Origin: Anopheles merus
Lineage: Eukaryota; Arthropoda; Insecta; Diptera; Culicidae
Reading direction: 5' to 3'
NCBI RefSeq assembly: GCF_017562075.2
Contig: NC_054083.1
Span: forward strand, 53,706,442 to 53,770,441
DNA: 64,000 nucleotides
Every line of letters starts with the position of its first letter. The stretch's first letter is position 1. Both the position numbers and the translations under genes were made by a program. The notes below the pieces were generated by a model that saw only the letters and a program-made list of their open reading frames with translations, was not told the origin of the DNA and searched no databases. Shown here in pieces: positions 39,101 through 51,504 of the stretch.

Positions 39101-42100
39101 CCGAGGCGGGATGTCGTTTCTTCCGCCACCCGGGTGGATCATTGCCGCCAGCATTTGAATGTCCAACACGGTGAGGAAATCGCCCGGTTTGTCCAGCGAA
39201 TAGAAGCCCCGATTCTCCATCAGCTGGCGCACGATCTCATTCGTTACCTGATCGCCCCACTCGTTCACGATCGGCATGTTAACGTCATCGATGAAGATGG
39301 ACATCTTGCGCTGCTGAGGTGGACCATAGGTTGTGCCCACGCGCTTCTCCACGTACGATTCAATGATCCGCTGGAACATGTTCGGCGTGGTGGCGGAGGA
39401 AAAGTTGAAGCTTTTCGAAAGATGATACTCTGGATCGTACTGCAACATGTAGCCCTTGATCATGACGGTTTTGCCCGTACCCTGTTCACCGATCAGCAGC
39501 ACTGCTTTGCTTTGCCTCGCTACCAAATCGATCAGGAAGGAGGTTCGCACATTGTCGACGTTTGGCACCAAGATACTTGCAAACTCCGGTACACTATCGC
39601 TAGGGTAGATGTACTCTTCTACGCGATCATTCCAATGCTGCCAGTTGCCCTCCTCTGATACGACGTACTCGAAAATCGTTTCACCCGGTTGTAACTTTGG
39701 CCATTCTGCAAATTGAATAAGCAAAGAAAATGGTGTGGCAATCATCACACAACACAACTAAGGTCAGATTCCGATTACAACACTTACTCATTCTGGAGGG
39801 ATGCTTTGCTATAAACTCTCCCATTGTTTCACGATCGTCCAGCTCAAGCACGGCACCCAAAGACCACATGAGCGAGAACAGAAATAGCCTCTCCACGTGA
39901 GCATCAGTAAAGTCGGTCGTCGTTTCGCTTTCGTTCCGTGGTGCCAACAGTCCTTCCAGAAGATCACAACACTGTCGAATGTAGATGGCTTCCAGTATCT
40001 TCATTTTGGCCTTCAGTTTCGTTTGCACAAACTCATGCAGATCGTTGTAGATCTTCATAAACAGGCGCCGCAAAAGTTCGCTAACATCTGGAGGCTTGGT
40101 TTTGAGCCATCCATTCAGAATCGGTTCCCACTTCATGATGGACGCACTCATAAACACCATACCCATGCGACTTACGGTAGCCGGCGATGCGTTGTCCACG
40201 TTGTCCGGCTCAAAGACCAGCTTTGCGTTCGGTGCCATCGTAATACGGTCGCCGTTTGCCAACGTTAGCGTTTTGTTATCATCCAGCACGGAATTCAAGT
40301 TCTCGATCCATACTGCATCGACCGGTCCGTCGAGCACCAGCCATACAAAGTCCGTTTTCTTCACCTTTAGTGTACGGCGCCACAACGTAGAGAAAATGCC
40401 ATCCGTCCAATCATTTGTGGCTACGTCCAGCCTTCCAAACATCTGGGGAGCAGTGATTGCTTTCGGATTCATGCGTATTTCCTTGTGCGGCATACCGAGC
40501 TCGGTAAAGCTCTTCAGCAGAGTTAGAATGCACTGCGTCTTTCCTGCACCGGTCGGTCCCAGAGTCATCAGTCCGTGTCGCACAAGGGAAGTTTCGTACA
40601 GTTGAATTACTTTCAGATTCCATTCGGGATGGTTCATCAATCCAAGCGATTCGGTGCTGTTTGCAATGGCTTTTTGCAGTTCCTTGTAGCTCGAGGTGCT
40701 AAGCTTGATGCCAGGGAACAGATCCTCAATCAGCGAAATGAACAACGGTTCATCCTCGTCCACCAGCTTCGACACGTTCATGTCTCGCAGGACACGCATA
40801 ACGATCGTTTCCTCCGTGTCGGTCGGATTGGCACGCTTTTGGGCACCGAGCGTTCGCAGCACGGACAGAATGTTACGCAAACCGAAATCGTAGTGCACTT
40901 GCTTCGACAGCTGTTCCTCGCACAGTTTGTAGAGTGTGAAAAATTTACGCGCCAGTATAACGTTGTCCTTGAAACCGCAGCTGGCCAGCTTGACGCGCAT
41001 GATAATCTGGCGATCGGGAACCATCATTGCGACCGATCGGAACATAATTTTTAAATTCTCGGGCAACTCCTGTCGCCCAGCGTATCCCGGATTCATGGTG
41101 ATGAACAGTCCAAACTCCGGATTGAGCGAAACTGTATCACCGTCACTAAACAGGAAGGATGTCTTCTTTTCCTTGCGGGCACTGAGAACGATGCTGCAAA
41201 GAGCATCGGTACAAAGTGGTTTAGAAAACGATACTTTCCCACCTCATGGTTACCGTACCAATACTTACTGAATTTGTTGCGCTGCCACGGACAGCACGGG
41301 AAGTTCGATACGATTAAACTCATCGAAACAACCCCAGGAACCGGATTGTGCGAGACCCTTGTAAATGCGACCCAAACCTCGGAAATCCATCTGATCCGAA
41401 CAATTGAAGACCACCACCAGCTTCCCTAATGCACGACCCATATCCTTTGTGGTTTCCGTTTTGCCCGTGCCCGCAGGACCGGCCGGAGCTCCTCCCATCG
41501 ACATACCGATCGCTTGGGCCAGCGTAATGTAGCATCGATCAGTGAGCGGCGTGATGGCCAATCGTTCCGTTACGCCGAGATACTCGTTTTGATAGATGAA
41601 ATCCACATCCGTTATCTTCACGATTACGTCGTCCGTTTCATCGATGTAATAAAACCGTGCCTGCTTTTGCCACTCAAAGTCCAGCGCTGTTCTTATGCGG
41701 AAGCGCACGAGATCGTCGAAAATGTCACGCTGGTGCACGTGTATGGTAACCATCGTTTCGAAGCGAATACGCTCCAGCTTCGTTAGATCCTTCACCGTCA
41801 GTTCAATCAGACTGTTTAGCAGATTGAGGAACCTGTTGTTGGTCACACGCATGATGGCTTTGTCAGTGCGACATCTGCTCAGCGCTACTTCTGCCTCGTT
41901 CGTCCACAGTAGCTGCACACCGACGAGACCTGCCTGGCCGCAATACTCTTGGAAGCCGAGGATGAAATTGAAATCCGGACTTGCGAGACAGTGAGCCATC
42001 TGAGCCAGGATCGTTCGGATGGTATCCTGCATCTCACCCAACAGGTTGCCGAGCCAAATCTCCACCCCACCGGCACAGAACACGGGATTAGCAAGCGGAA

Positions 42101-45100
42101 CGCGCTCACCATTGTCCGAGCATATGGCCACGATTTTACCGAACGTTTTCTCATCAAACTCAACCCTGGCGACGGCATCGAAAATGCTCAACAAATGAGC
42201 CTGAATGGAGGTTGGGTCAGAGCTTTGGCCGAGAATTTCCAGCAACACAGGATCGGAGATGAAGAAGAATCGGGGGAACAGGAGTCGCTTCGATTCCAAA
42301 TACCCGGTGAGCGACTTCTGGCACGTTTCGAGCTGCTCCAGCAGAGACGTTAGCGTGTAGGACATAAAGTCTTCACCCGTACAGCAATTCACCACGTTCG
42401 GATTGTCTCTCGCACGGAACATAATGCGCACCCAGCTCTTATCAATGCCGGCGAAGCGTTTCGCATCCTGTGGCAGCTGCTTGGAAATGTCTCCTCCGAC
42501 AAACACGGCCTCTAGATATATCCACAGGTTCTGCACTTGCAGCCATTTCTCCAGAATTTCTCCAGTGTTCACCAGCTTGTGCAGCCATAGCATTATGTCC
42601 TTCTTGAAATGGGCGTTGAACCGGTTCGATGCCAGCGAGTTCACGATCATGATGCTATCCTCGAGCAACGATATGATCTCGACCGTTTCTGCCGGCTTGA
42701 TGAGGAGTTCGCCACGAGCCTTGAAAGGCGCAAACTGTAGATTCACCGTAGACCATTCCGCCACCACCGAGCGCAGCTTGGTGTCGATGTCGTTCTCCTT
42801 CACTGCACCGATACACGTATCCTCGATGTCGTCCGAAAACTTGAGCAGCGGTGCTTCCATTATGTTACCCAGCGTAAAGGTCGGCGAAGTTACATCGAAC
42901 TTGCAGTCCAGCATCTGTTCCAGCTTCTCCCAGTGCCGGTCTTTCATCGCCTCATTGCACATAAGCTCCAACAGTGGACAGCTGTTATTGAAGTCGTCAA
43001 TCTTGGTCTTCAGCTCAATGTATGCCGGCCAATCCTTCATTGCTTTCGGCAGCTTTCGACAGCGGTTCTGGAAATCGGTCAGCTCTGCGTTGATGTTCTC
43101 AATATCCACATCCTGCCACGGAGTTTCGTAGTACTGATCGATGCTCTTCATCACTTGCAGATACAGCGAGTAGAGTTTATTGAGCAGATTGAACTCCTTC
43201 TTGCGCTTGTGCAGCACCGGATAGTCGTTCACCTTTAGCCCCAGGAACGCTTCGCCATTGGCGTACATTTCGAACTTGCGCCACAGCTCATCGAACCGTC
43301 CCTGAAACATGAGCAACCGATCGCTAGCCTCCTTCGCCGGAATGCCCTCCTCCATAGGGCCGTTCGTTTCAAACTCTAGGTCAAAGCCGCTAATTTCTTC
43401 GTTGAACTTGGCCACTCCGGCGCCTAGCTCGCGTTGCAACGGAACCTGCAGCGCGATGATGTCATTCTCGACCTTCTCCACCATCTTGATCATTGCTTTG
43501 AAAGTGTCGCGAATACCGTAAACGGTATCCACCTGTTCTTGCGTTATTTCGAGCTGCTCAAATTCGGCCAACGTGCGGTACGTTTGCTCGATAAACGTAA
43601 GATCGACATCGATGAAGGAGAAATTATCCTGCACCGTTTGCAAACAGTCCATCGCCATACGAATGTCGTCCAGATCGGAGAGCTTGCGCTTGAGCGTCTC
43701 ATCGTGCTCGGTGATAAAGTCGACTATTTCCCCGATACGGATGTTGTAGAAAGCGAAGAACCGTCGAAGAACAACCTCTACAACAGCATCCAAATTGATC
43801 ACGATTGGCCCAATGTGGCTAGTGTATGTGACGCAGGCCAGATCTTCCTTAATCTTTTCAAACCGCTCGGGCTTCGCTTCCATTTCCAGACCGAACAAGT
43901 TCTGCTTCCAAAGATATTCGTAGTGATCGTAAACCTCCTTCAAAATGTAGCTGATGTCGGGCTTTAGCAGCAACATTCCACCATCAAATTCGTGCACCAT
44001 TCGGGTCACCTCCTTGTGTTCGGAAATGAGCTTGAACCAGTCCCTCTCAGCACGCTGCTCCGCCAGCATTGGACGTCTTGCTTTTCTCTCGGCAGATTTC
44101 GCCTGCCGGCCCCAAGTGGAGATCGCGTAGAACGTCTCCACCACGTTCAGCACGACTCGCTCAAACGAGAACTGTATATCCTCCAGCGAGGGTACAATGT
44201 CGCAACAGTCCGTTTGCAGCTTCATTGCAGTAACTATGAGAGGATGAATTTCGCCCAGAATGGCTGCCTTGTTCAGCTGCAGCCGCACCAGCTCGAGCCG
44301 GGAGCGCAGTTTTTCCAGCGAGTTTTTTACCATACGCACAAACACGTTAATGATGCGATTGTTGAAGTACGCAAACAACTCCATGCAGTCTATGTGTAGC
44401 GTTGTCACGTCATAGTTGAGCGCACCGTAATCCTGGAACAGCGCTTCCAGATGCGCCTCGGGCGTGGGATTGGCAGGAGTTTTGTACAGCTTGTCGAATC
44501 GAATCCAATCAAACTTGTCCGTCGGTAGCAGCTCCTCTTTGCGTCTATTTTCATCGGTGATTTGATCAAGCGGCAGCTGATATTTGCGATTGCCGCGATC
44601 GTCACGCTCGGGGACTTCAATTTTCGTGGCAAACTTGTTGATCAGCTCTATAACTGCACCTTCCATGGCCTGCGATTTCTTCTCCAGGTACACCTGCACC
44701 GACTGGCGGTATCGAATGTTCATTTCGTAGAACTCGTTCGGATCGACCGGATCGGCCGGGAGCGTCAGCAGATCGGTGCTCTCGAACGAACTAAGCGTAT
44801 CCTCGACACGGGCCTGCCAAATGTCGTGCACCTCCTTGTAGAATTGTTCCGTCTCCGTGAGCGTACTTTCCACCTCGTCTAGATACTTGTCAATGTTCAG
44901 GGATTCCCACGTAATGACACACAACCCGGGCAGAAAGGCTTTATCGAGCTTCACCAACATCGTTCGCATCAGTGGTAAAAATATCGGTGGAATGCCCAAA
45001 CGGAGCGTGTTGTTCTGTCGCAACAGATGCTTCGCCCTTTCAAAGCATTGATCAATTTTCATTTTGTTCTGCACCAAAACAAGCGTAAAATCGGGCGCAC

Positions 45101-47418
45101 TCAGACCAAGCTTTAGCACCACCTCCGTTTCCCTGATCACTTGCATGATCCATGGATGGAAGTTGAGCTCCAACCAGTTGTCCGAGGTACGCTTCCGGTA
45201 CACCGGTGTAGACAGCTTGGTGCGGGCCTTCTCCGCAAACACCATCCACGCTTTGTGGTGCAACAATTCGTAGTGAATCAACACTTCGCACAGATAGTTG
45301 TAGTATTTGATGCAGAGCTGGGCTTTGCGGTGGTTCACCACGCACGCTCGATGTTTGAGATTCGCAAGCGGAGTGTCCATCTGACGAAACAGCGCACGGG
45401 CCCACATTATGCGCCCGACAGTTTCCGGCACACCGTACGGTATCGGGGGATTCGCTCGATTTTCGTTGTAAATATCTTTCAGTTGAAAAATTTCCGTCTC
45501 CAGCATCATGGCCACGTCCAGATAACGGCGATCAATGCACAAACATTCCAGCTGCAGCTTCTCGAACCGCCGCAAAATCAACAAACTGCTATCGACCGTG
45601 CGCTCGTTGGCGAGCTGATTTTTGAGAAACTTTTGCAGCCCCGATTCTGCCAGCTCTACCTCCTTCAGGTAGCATTCGTAATCGTTGTCAAACTGGTGCT
45701 CGGTGTAGATCAATGGATCGTACGGCTTCGAGGTAAGCGTTTCATAGGCCGCCCTGATGCGCCCTGAAAACACTTCCGTTCCGGAAATAGCAACCTGTTC
45801 GATGATTTCGTACTTTAGAAACAGCTCCATGACTTCCAGTATGCGCGCCAACCGCAGCTTGAAGTGGTTCAGTTTTCCAAACACAAACACCTGCGAACAT
45901 TCCCAAGGCGTTTCGGTGGGACTGTCTGCCATTTTTTGCACCGTCTGCCTATAGCTGTCCCGGAAGGCTGCGTCCAAGTTGTGACAGATGGTGATCTTGC
46001 TGATCAGCACATGCTTGGGCTGGTTGTAGATGCGAATCGTGCCACGATCGGTTAGAAACAGCCGGCAGTTGATGATGATTTGGTTGGCAATCTTTGTCAG
46101 CAGCCCCGTTATGCGATCCGAGGTGTTGTAGTACATGGAGGATTTGTAAACCTGACGGATGACTTCCAGCAAGCTAGGAATGCTTCTTGTCGCTTCCTGC
46201 GGATCGCATCGGTACAGAGGATCCCAGAACCGTTCGATCGAGCTTATGAAGCGTACGTTATCCCGCGATTCGATCAGCTTGTTGGACAACTCTGCCGCCA
46301 AACCTTCCCAAACCTTAGCCAACTTGCCGCGTGAGATTTTCAACGATTCCAGAAACTGGCGAAACACTTTACCCTCCGTAAACTCGCTGATTGACGTGTA
46401 GCGCGTTAGTACCGTGCGCCAATATTCCAACTCCACCAGCGGTCCGGCGTAATGGGGAGCCTGCTCGATCTGGTCGCCCTGTGTGAGTGCATACTGTACC
46501 TGTTCCATCCAGCGGGCGAAAATGTGTTCGACGCGACCCATCCTTTCTCGATTGTGTGCCGTTTCCTGCACCTGGATGGCGGTCAATAGAAAGCCCATGT
46601 ACAAATCACGATCCACCTCAAACACGATACGCTGCGAAATGTCTTTTTCGGTACTTTTGAGGAAATTGATGAACCGGTTCACGCCGTACTTGAAGTTACT
46701 CTTCTGCATGTCATTGCAATGGCCATAGTCGCGGATGTAGTCGATGGCCGGCTTCAGCACGCGTTCTAAAATGGAGACCAAACTGTACACGATCGAGCTT
46801 TCGGAGGGTATCGTGATGTTTGTGAACAGGATTTCCTAAAAGCATACAAACATTCGTGATTCTATTTGTCGTATAAATCACACTGTCGTGTCTTCTTACA
46901 TCGCTGAGTCCTTTGGTTTCGATCGGCTTGACATTACTGTGCCGACACACTCCCACACAAACCGGGGTCACTTTGCCACTGCGTCCATCGGTGATCCAAA
47001 CTTGATTGCTTGCCTGCTTTACCTTTGCATTGTACCGGCCCGTATCCATGCCGGGCGGAGGACACATGTCGTAAAACAGGAGCAGCGCCTTCGTGCCCTC
47101 TGCCTCAAAGAAGCTATCCAGCAGCTGCACATCGAACATCCGGTCCGCCACACACTCAGTCACGTAGTCCTGATCTTCGCCCAAGATGTATGCACCCACC
47201 TCTAGCACGTGCCGGTGCTTGGTGGCCAAGATGTTGAGCCGCTCCGAGCGGGCATCTTTCGATTTTTCGAGCCGTTGTTGAATCTCCTGCTCTTCCGTAA
47301 TTTTGGGCGGGCTGCCACGACGTCGCTTGACCAGCTGAACCACATTGCCGATTTTCGTGCTGACGCCAATGACATCGAGCACTTTTTTCAGGTGACGATC
47401 CGGATCCGGGTCCGACAT
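33162..47418 (-). CDS. DNAH5: Axonemal dynein heavy chain, DNAH5/DNAH8 (outer-arm gamma) class
   Basis: Seven exons on the minus strand: 47418-46900, 46835-41269, 41193-39788, 39705-38801, 38734-34153, 34076-33352 and 33287-33162. They join in frame to 4,609 residues, close to the family's ~4,600. Introns are 64-95 bp (64, 75, 82, 66, 76 and 64 bp). Residues 1 to about 1900 are the tail and linker. The six-AAA motor follows, with P-loops GPAGTGKT (AAA1, ~1959), GPTGAGKT (AAA2, ~2241), GEQGTGKT (AAA3, ~2570) and the degenerate GVGGSGKQ (AAA4, ~2933). The coiled-coil stalk and microtubule-binding tip lie at about 3160-3480. The C-terminus ([42 protein letters not shown]) is characteristic of this class. 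It is the force-generating ATPase of outer dynein arms in cilia and sperm tails. The start MSDPDPD has A at -3. An in-frame ATG at 47547 would add 43 residues with a poly-Gln run and is less likely. Confidence 0.97.
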
Positions 47419-48231
47419 GATGGCCTGTGTAGATGGCTGCTGTTGCTGCTGCTGCTGCTGGATGTGTACTTCTCTTTCGACAGTTCTCAGTGTAGGTGCA
47501 GGGAAAAGAAATAGCACAGGAATGATGGAAAGGTGTGTACGCTGCATCAATGGTTACTTTGATACTCCAGTTTCATCCGTGGTTGCTTTGATGGATGAGA
47601 ATGGTACAAAGGGTGAATTCCATTGGTTACAGTCGTCAACTCGCATGACTCAACTACAACAACATGCCCGTCATGGGATCAAATCCCGTACGGACCGGTC
47701 CGAGCATTTCATACGCAGAAGAGGACTGGCTATTTTGCTGTGAATTAAACCAGTAGGATTCAAACCAGATAGTCCAGATTCATTAGAGGCTTTTAGATCA
47801 GGCCTAGTCCGACTGTGGAAAGGAAAATAAATGAAAAGTAATAAGCCTCGACTAAGGCACAACACACCCATGTAGCATTCCTTATCGATAATTCGACGCA
47901 TAAGTATTGTTCAAAATATGCATGTGTGATTAGTAATGGACTTAATCAAACAGATTTGACCACCCTTTCAAAGGCTATCGTTCGATTAAGAGTGTGTGTT
48001 CTCGTATTCTTTCACCCGTTTAATCGTCATATCGTAATCGCTTGCGAACTTCGTCAACCCCCTTCTTGTCGATCTTCAATCTACACTATCGGCCAATCAG
48101 CTTTATCGGAGGTTGATACGGACCCAACTGTGGGGGGGATCACTAATTAAAACTGCTCAAGCGATATGATAACGGTGGTAAAGCAATTGAAAACATTCAA
48201 CCAACTGCAAATCCGTCCGCCCCACTGCCGG
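47419..48231. other. Intergenic region between divergently transcribed dynein and ERMP1-A
   Basis: About 0.8 kb separates the two start codons (47418 minus, 48265 plus), so it must hold both promoters. The plus-side initiator is clear at 48232. No TATA box or initiator stands out for the dynein. A GATA-factor site TGATAA lies at 48167-48172, 67 nt upstream of the ERMP1-A start site. Confidence 0.7.
47655..47830 (+). mobile_element. Possible degenerate tRNA-derived SINE fragment
   Basis: The segment around 47672-47702 has GGGATCAAATCCC, which resembles the tRNA T-arm / pol III B box, followed by GTACGGACCGGTCC. It then runs into GACTGGCTATT-type and GGCCTAGTCCGACTG-type sequence. From memory this order is like that of anopheline tRNA-related SINEs. 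No complete tRNA, target-site duplication or clean 3' tail could be defined, so it is at best an old truncated copy. It lies between the dynein and ERMP1-A 5' ends. Confidence 0.35.
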
Positions 48232-48265
48232 TCAGTCATCGCTTAGCTGGTGTGTTCTACAGACA
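48232..48265 (+). promoter_or_regulatory. Initiator plus DPE core promoter of ERMP1-A
   Basis: The initiator TCAGTC is at 48232-48237, giving +1 at A48234. At exactly +28 to +32 (48261-48265) the sequence is AGACA, a perfect match to the downstream promoter element RGWYV. There is no TATA box at -30. The DPE overlaps the A of the start ATG, so the 5' UTR would be only 31 nt. Confidence 0.55.
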
Positions 48266-51143
48266 TGGACATGGAAAGTGAAGCCGACCTGTTCGAGTCA
48301 GCGAACCAAAAACGCTCGAAGCGCGATGCACAAATCTCCCCCTGGTGGTTGCTCGGTCTGTCCGCTGCGGTGGCCGGAGTCTACTTTCTCGTCTACTGGA
48401 ACTGGGCGGCGATGCCGATCGCATTGCGCCGTGCGGATGAACTAACGCACCCGGACCGCTTCATAGCGGAGGTGGCCAAGCAGCATCTGTTCGAGATGAG
48501 CAACGTTGGACCGCGGGTGGCCGGCAGCTACGCCAACGAAATAGTCACCGTACAGTTTCTGCTTCGTGTTATTAACGAAATCGCCGCCGAAGCTAACCCC
48601 GCCGCACATCGCGTTGAGGTGGAGGTGCAGCGCGCGTACGGTGATATGTATCTCGACTACGAAAAGTACCCCCAGACGAGCGTGTACCAGGGCATTCAGA
48701 ATGTGGTGGCCCGGATCGTGCCGGCGCAGGGCAGCGAGCCGGACCACTATCTGATGCTCAGCTCACACTTCGATAGCGTCCCGCAGAGCCCCGGAGCCGG
48801 GGACGACGGGACCATGAGCGTTATAATGCTGGAAGTGATGAGGCAGCTGGCCCAAGGCAAGCGATCGTACGAGCATGGGCTGGTGTTTGTGTTTAATGGC
48901 TGCGAGGAGAACACACTGCAAGGATCGCACGCGTTCGTGGCGCATCATCGGTGGTTCGCCAAGGTGCGAACGTTCATCAACATGGACGTGGCGGCGAACG
49001 GTGGACGGGACATAATGTTTCAAGCTGGACCCAAGTACTCGTTCCTCATGGAAGTAAGCAGCTAGCGTGAGCAGCTAGTCGTACGCGATCGACAAACACT
49101 CACAAACACTCTTCTTTCTTCTTTCCCTTCCGAACGAGCCAGTACTATCGCGATCATGTTCCCCATCCGTACTGTACCGCGGTAGCGGAGGAACTGTTCC
49201 AGGCGGATCTAGTACCATCGGAAACGGATTACTTAATCTACTCGACCGTCGGCAATATACCGGGCATGGATTTCGCTCACAGCACCTGGGGCTATCTGTA
49301 CCACACGGCGTACGATGCGTACGACACCATACCGAACACAACGCTACAGCACACTGGGGACAATGTGCTAGCATTGGCCAAAGCGCTTGCCAACGCACCG
49401 GAGCTGTACGACATCCGTGAGCATGAGGGCAGTAAGGCTGTTTTCTTCGACTTTCTCAACTGGTTTCTCGTGTACTATCCACTCTGGGCATCGATCATAC
49501 TCAATGTTGGCCTGGTGGTTGTTGCTCTGTGTGCGATCGGTTTGTCCGTGTGGATGATGGCACGCCGCACGAGCCTAACGGTGGGTCAACTGCTGCTACA
49601 GGGTCTTACCAGTATGGGGGTCGTGCTGCTGTCCCTCATTGTCGGTATTGGACTGTCGCTGGCGCTTGCCGCCATTCTGAATGCTGTCGATTCCACAATG
49701 AGCTGGTTCACTCAAACTTGGTTGATCTTTGGACTGTACGTCTGTCCCTTTTTGATTGCAACCTGCACTGGACCGTTGTTGTATATTCATTTCGTAAAAA
49801 ATGTAAGTAATCAAACCCGGAGAACAGGCGGTTAATCCCCGAGAACTTCCAATTAATCGATCGCGATCATCTTTCGAACAGGATCACCTATCACTGCACG
49901 CCCGAGTTCAGCTTTTACTGCACGCCACTTGTGTCCTGTACGCGTTGATACTGGTCGTACTGACAGCTATGAGCATCCGATCGGGCTATCTCTTCACAAT
50001 GGCCATCCTGTTCTACACCGTCACGACGCTGGTGAACGTATCGATCAAGTATGCGCCCTTCGCCTGGCTGTATGTGCACCTCGCCGGACAGATTGCACCG
50101 ATCGCGTACTTTAGCTCCGTTTCCCTCACCGCCTTTGCCACCTTTATCCCGATGCAGGGACGCGGCAATGCAGGGGCCAATCCGGAACTGCTGATCGCAT
50201 TATTTGCCGTGCTAGTGGGACTGCTGGTGGCAGGGTTTCTCACCCCACTGGTAGCGTTAGCACGCAAAGCGTACCTTTACATCGCGTTAGTTGCCGTCTT
50301 TTTCGTGGTGTCGATCGTCGTGATGGTAACGTCGGCAGGGTTTCCCTTCCGAGCACACACTTCACCGCAGCGCTTTTACATCTACGTAAGTACAGTGGTT
50401 TTTTGGTGAGCTTTTACGCACAAGCACACAACCGTAACGTGTACGCACGGTTTATTCCGCAGCATTGTACAAGAGAGTTTTACCATCAGAATGGTACGCT
50501 GAGACGATTGGAAGGAGGCTACTACGTTCATCCGCAGGACCGTTACACGGGCGATCTTATCCGCGAGCTGGCAGTCAAGTCCGACCTATCCGCCGTACCG
50601 CTGGGGGATGAGTGTGACAAGGAGCTGTACTGTGGTATACCTTTCTATCAAAACACCCAGCACGGACAGCGCGAAAACGGCCTTTGGATACAAGGCAACC
50701 CATTCACCCTGCCCGAAGCAATTGATCTACAGCTAGTGGACAGTCAACGTGATCCAGAGCTCAACATTACTACGTTCTTTTTCACGGCAAAAGGCACAGA
50801 TCACATGAGCTTCTACGTTTCTCCCGTGGAGGGCGTGAAATTAGTGGGCTGGAGCTTCAGCAAGACCATTCCTCGCAGTGGGCTGGCCTGGAATGGACAG
50901 GAGGTGCACTTCGTTAACTTTGTGCATGGAATCGATGATCGTCCGCACGAGTTCTATCTTACGGTGCATGGTACGGCTAGCAAGGCGGCGGAAGCGGGTT
51001 GGAGCTTTTACCTTAACACAGTGGCACAGTACATGCACCATGAACAGTATCGTGCTAGCGAGTTTCAGCAATTTGTCGATCAATTTCCCGACTATGCGCA
51101 TGTAGTTGCCTATCCCGCTCATCTCGTTAGCAGAATATACTGA
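48265..51143 (+). CDS. ERMP1: ERMP1/Fxna-like M28 metallopeptidase, copy A
   Basis: Four exons, all phase 0: 48265-49053, 49143-49802, 49882-50385 and 50463-51143 (TGA), 877 residues. The N-terminus is short and cytosolic. TM1 is at about 27-45. The luminal M28 zinc-peptidase domain (about 70-370) has the ligand and catalytic set intact: H168 (SSHFDS), D180 (GAGDDG), E214/E215 (NGCEEN), D241 (NMDVA) and H317 (YLYHTAYD). Several transmembrane helices follow in exons 2-3 (about 380-650), then a luminal C-terminal domain (HPQDRY, YCGIPFY, TVAQYMHH). The family is an ER-membrane metallopeptidase; vertebrate ERMP1 (Felix-ina) is needed for ovarian follicle organisation. The in-frame GTG at 48250 is not needed, as ATG 48265 fits. 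It pairs with copy B as an inverted, convergent duplicate. Confidence 0.93.
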
Positions 51144-51187
51144 TCGAGAAGAGGGGAAGTTGGTAGACTGATAAACGGGTTGAATTG

Positions 51188-51193
51188 AATAAA
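51188..51193 (+). terminator. PolyA signal of ERMP1-A
   Basis: AATAAA 45 nt after the TGA stop of copy A, the only canonical signal before the next gene. Confidence 0.75.
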
Positions 51194-51433
51194 AGAAAGT
51201 TATGTTTGAATTGAATACGAAACTAATTGCGTTACGTAAAGAGTGAGAAAGTGTTGGACAACTGACTGGCTGTGGCTTTTGTCCCATTATTTGTGGCTTG
51301 ATCGGGTGACAAGTGATGCGTGAACCAGTAGCATTCGTTCAGCGATCACTATTACGATGCACTTGCCGCATGCCAAATTGTGCCGGATTTACCACAGACC
51401 ACGCACATTCCCAGTGGTACATTTGACTGTGTC

Positions 51434-51439
51434 TCAGTT
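51434..51439 (+). promoter_or_regulatory. Candidate initiator of the small secreted-peptide gene
   Basis: TCAGTT, with A51436 as a possible +1, lies 69 nt upstream of the ATG. No TATA box is found at -30 and the DPE position (AACGT) does not match consensus, so support is weak. Confidence 0.3.
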
Positions 51440-51504
51440 TTCTTCAAATACGGTGTAGCTTGAACGTCTGCCACTATTACCGTACGAACACTTCACCTGG
51501 CAAG

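Noticed and set aside
47672..47702. T-arm-like sequence suggesting a tRNA gene
   Set aside because: No acceptor-stem pairing or anticodon arm at the right distance; kept only as a possible SINE fragment.
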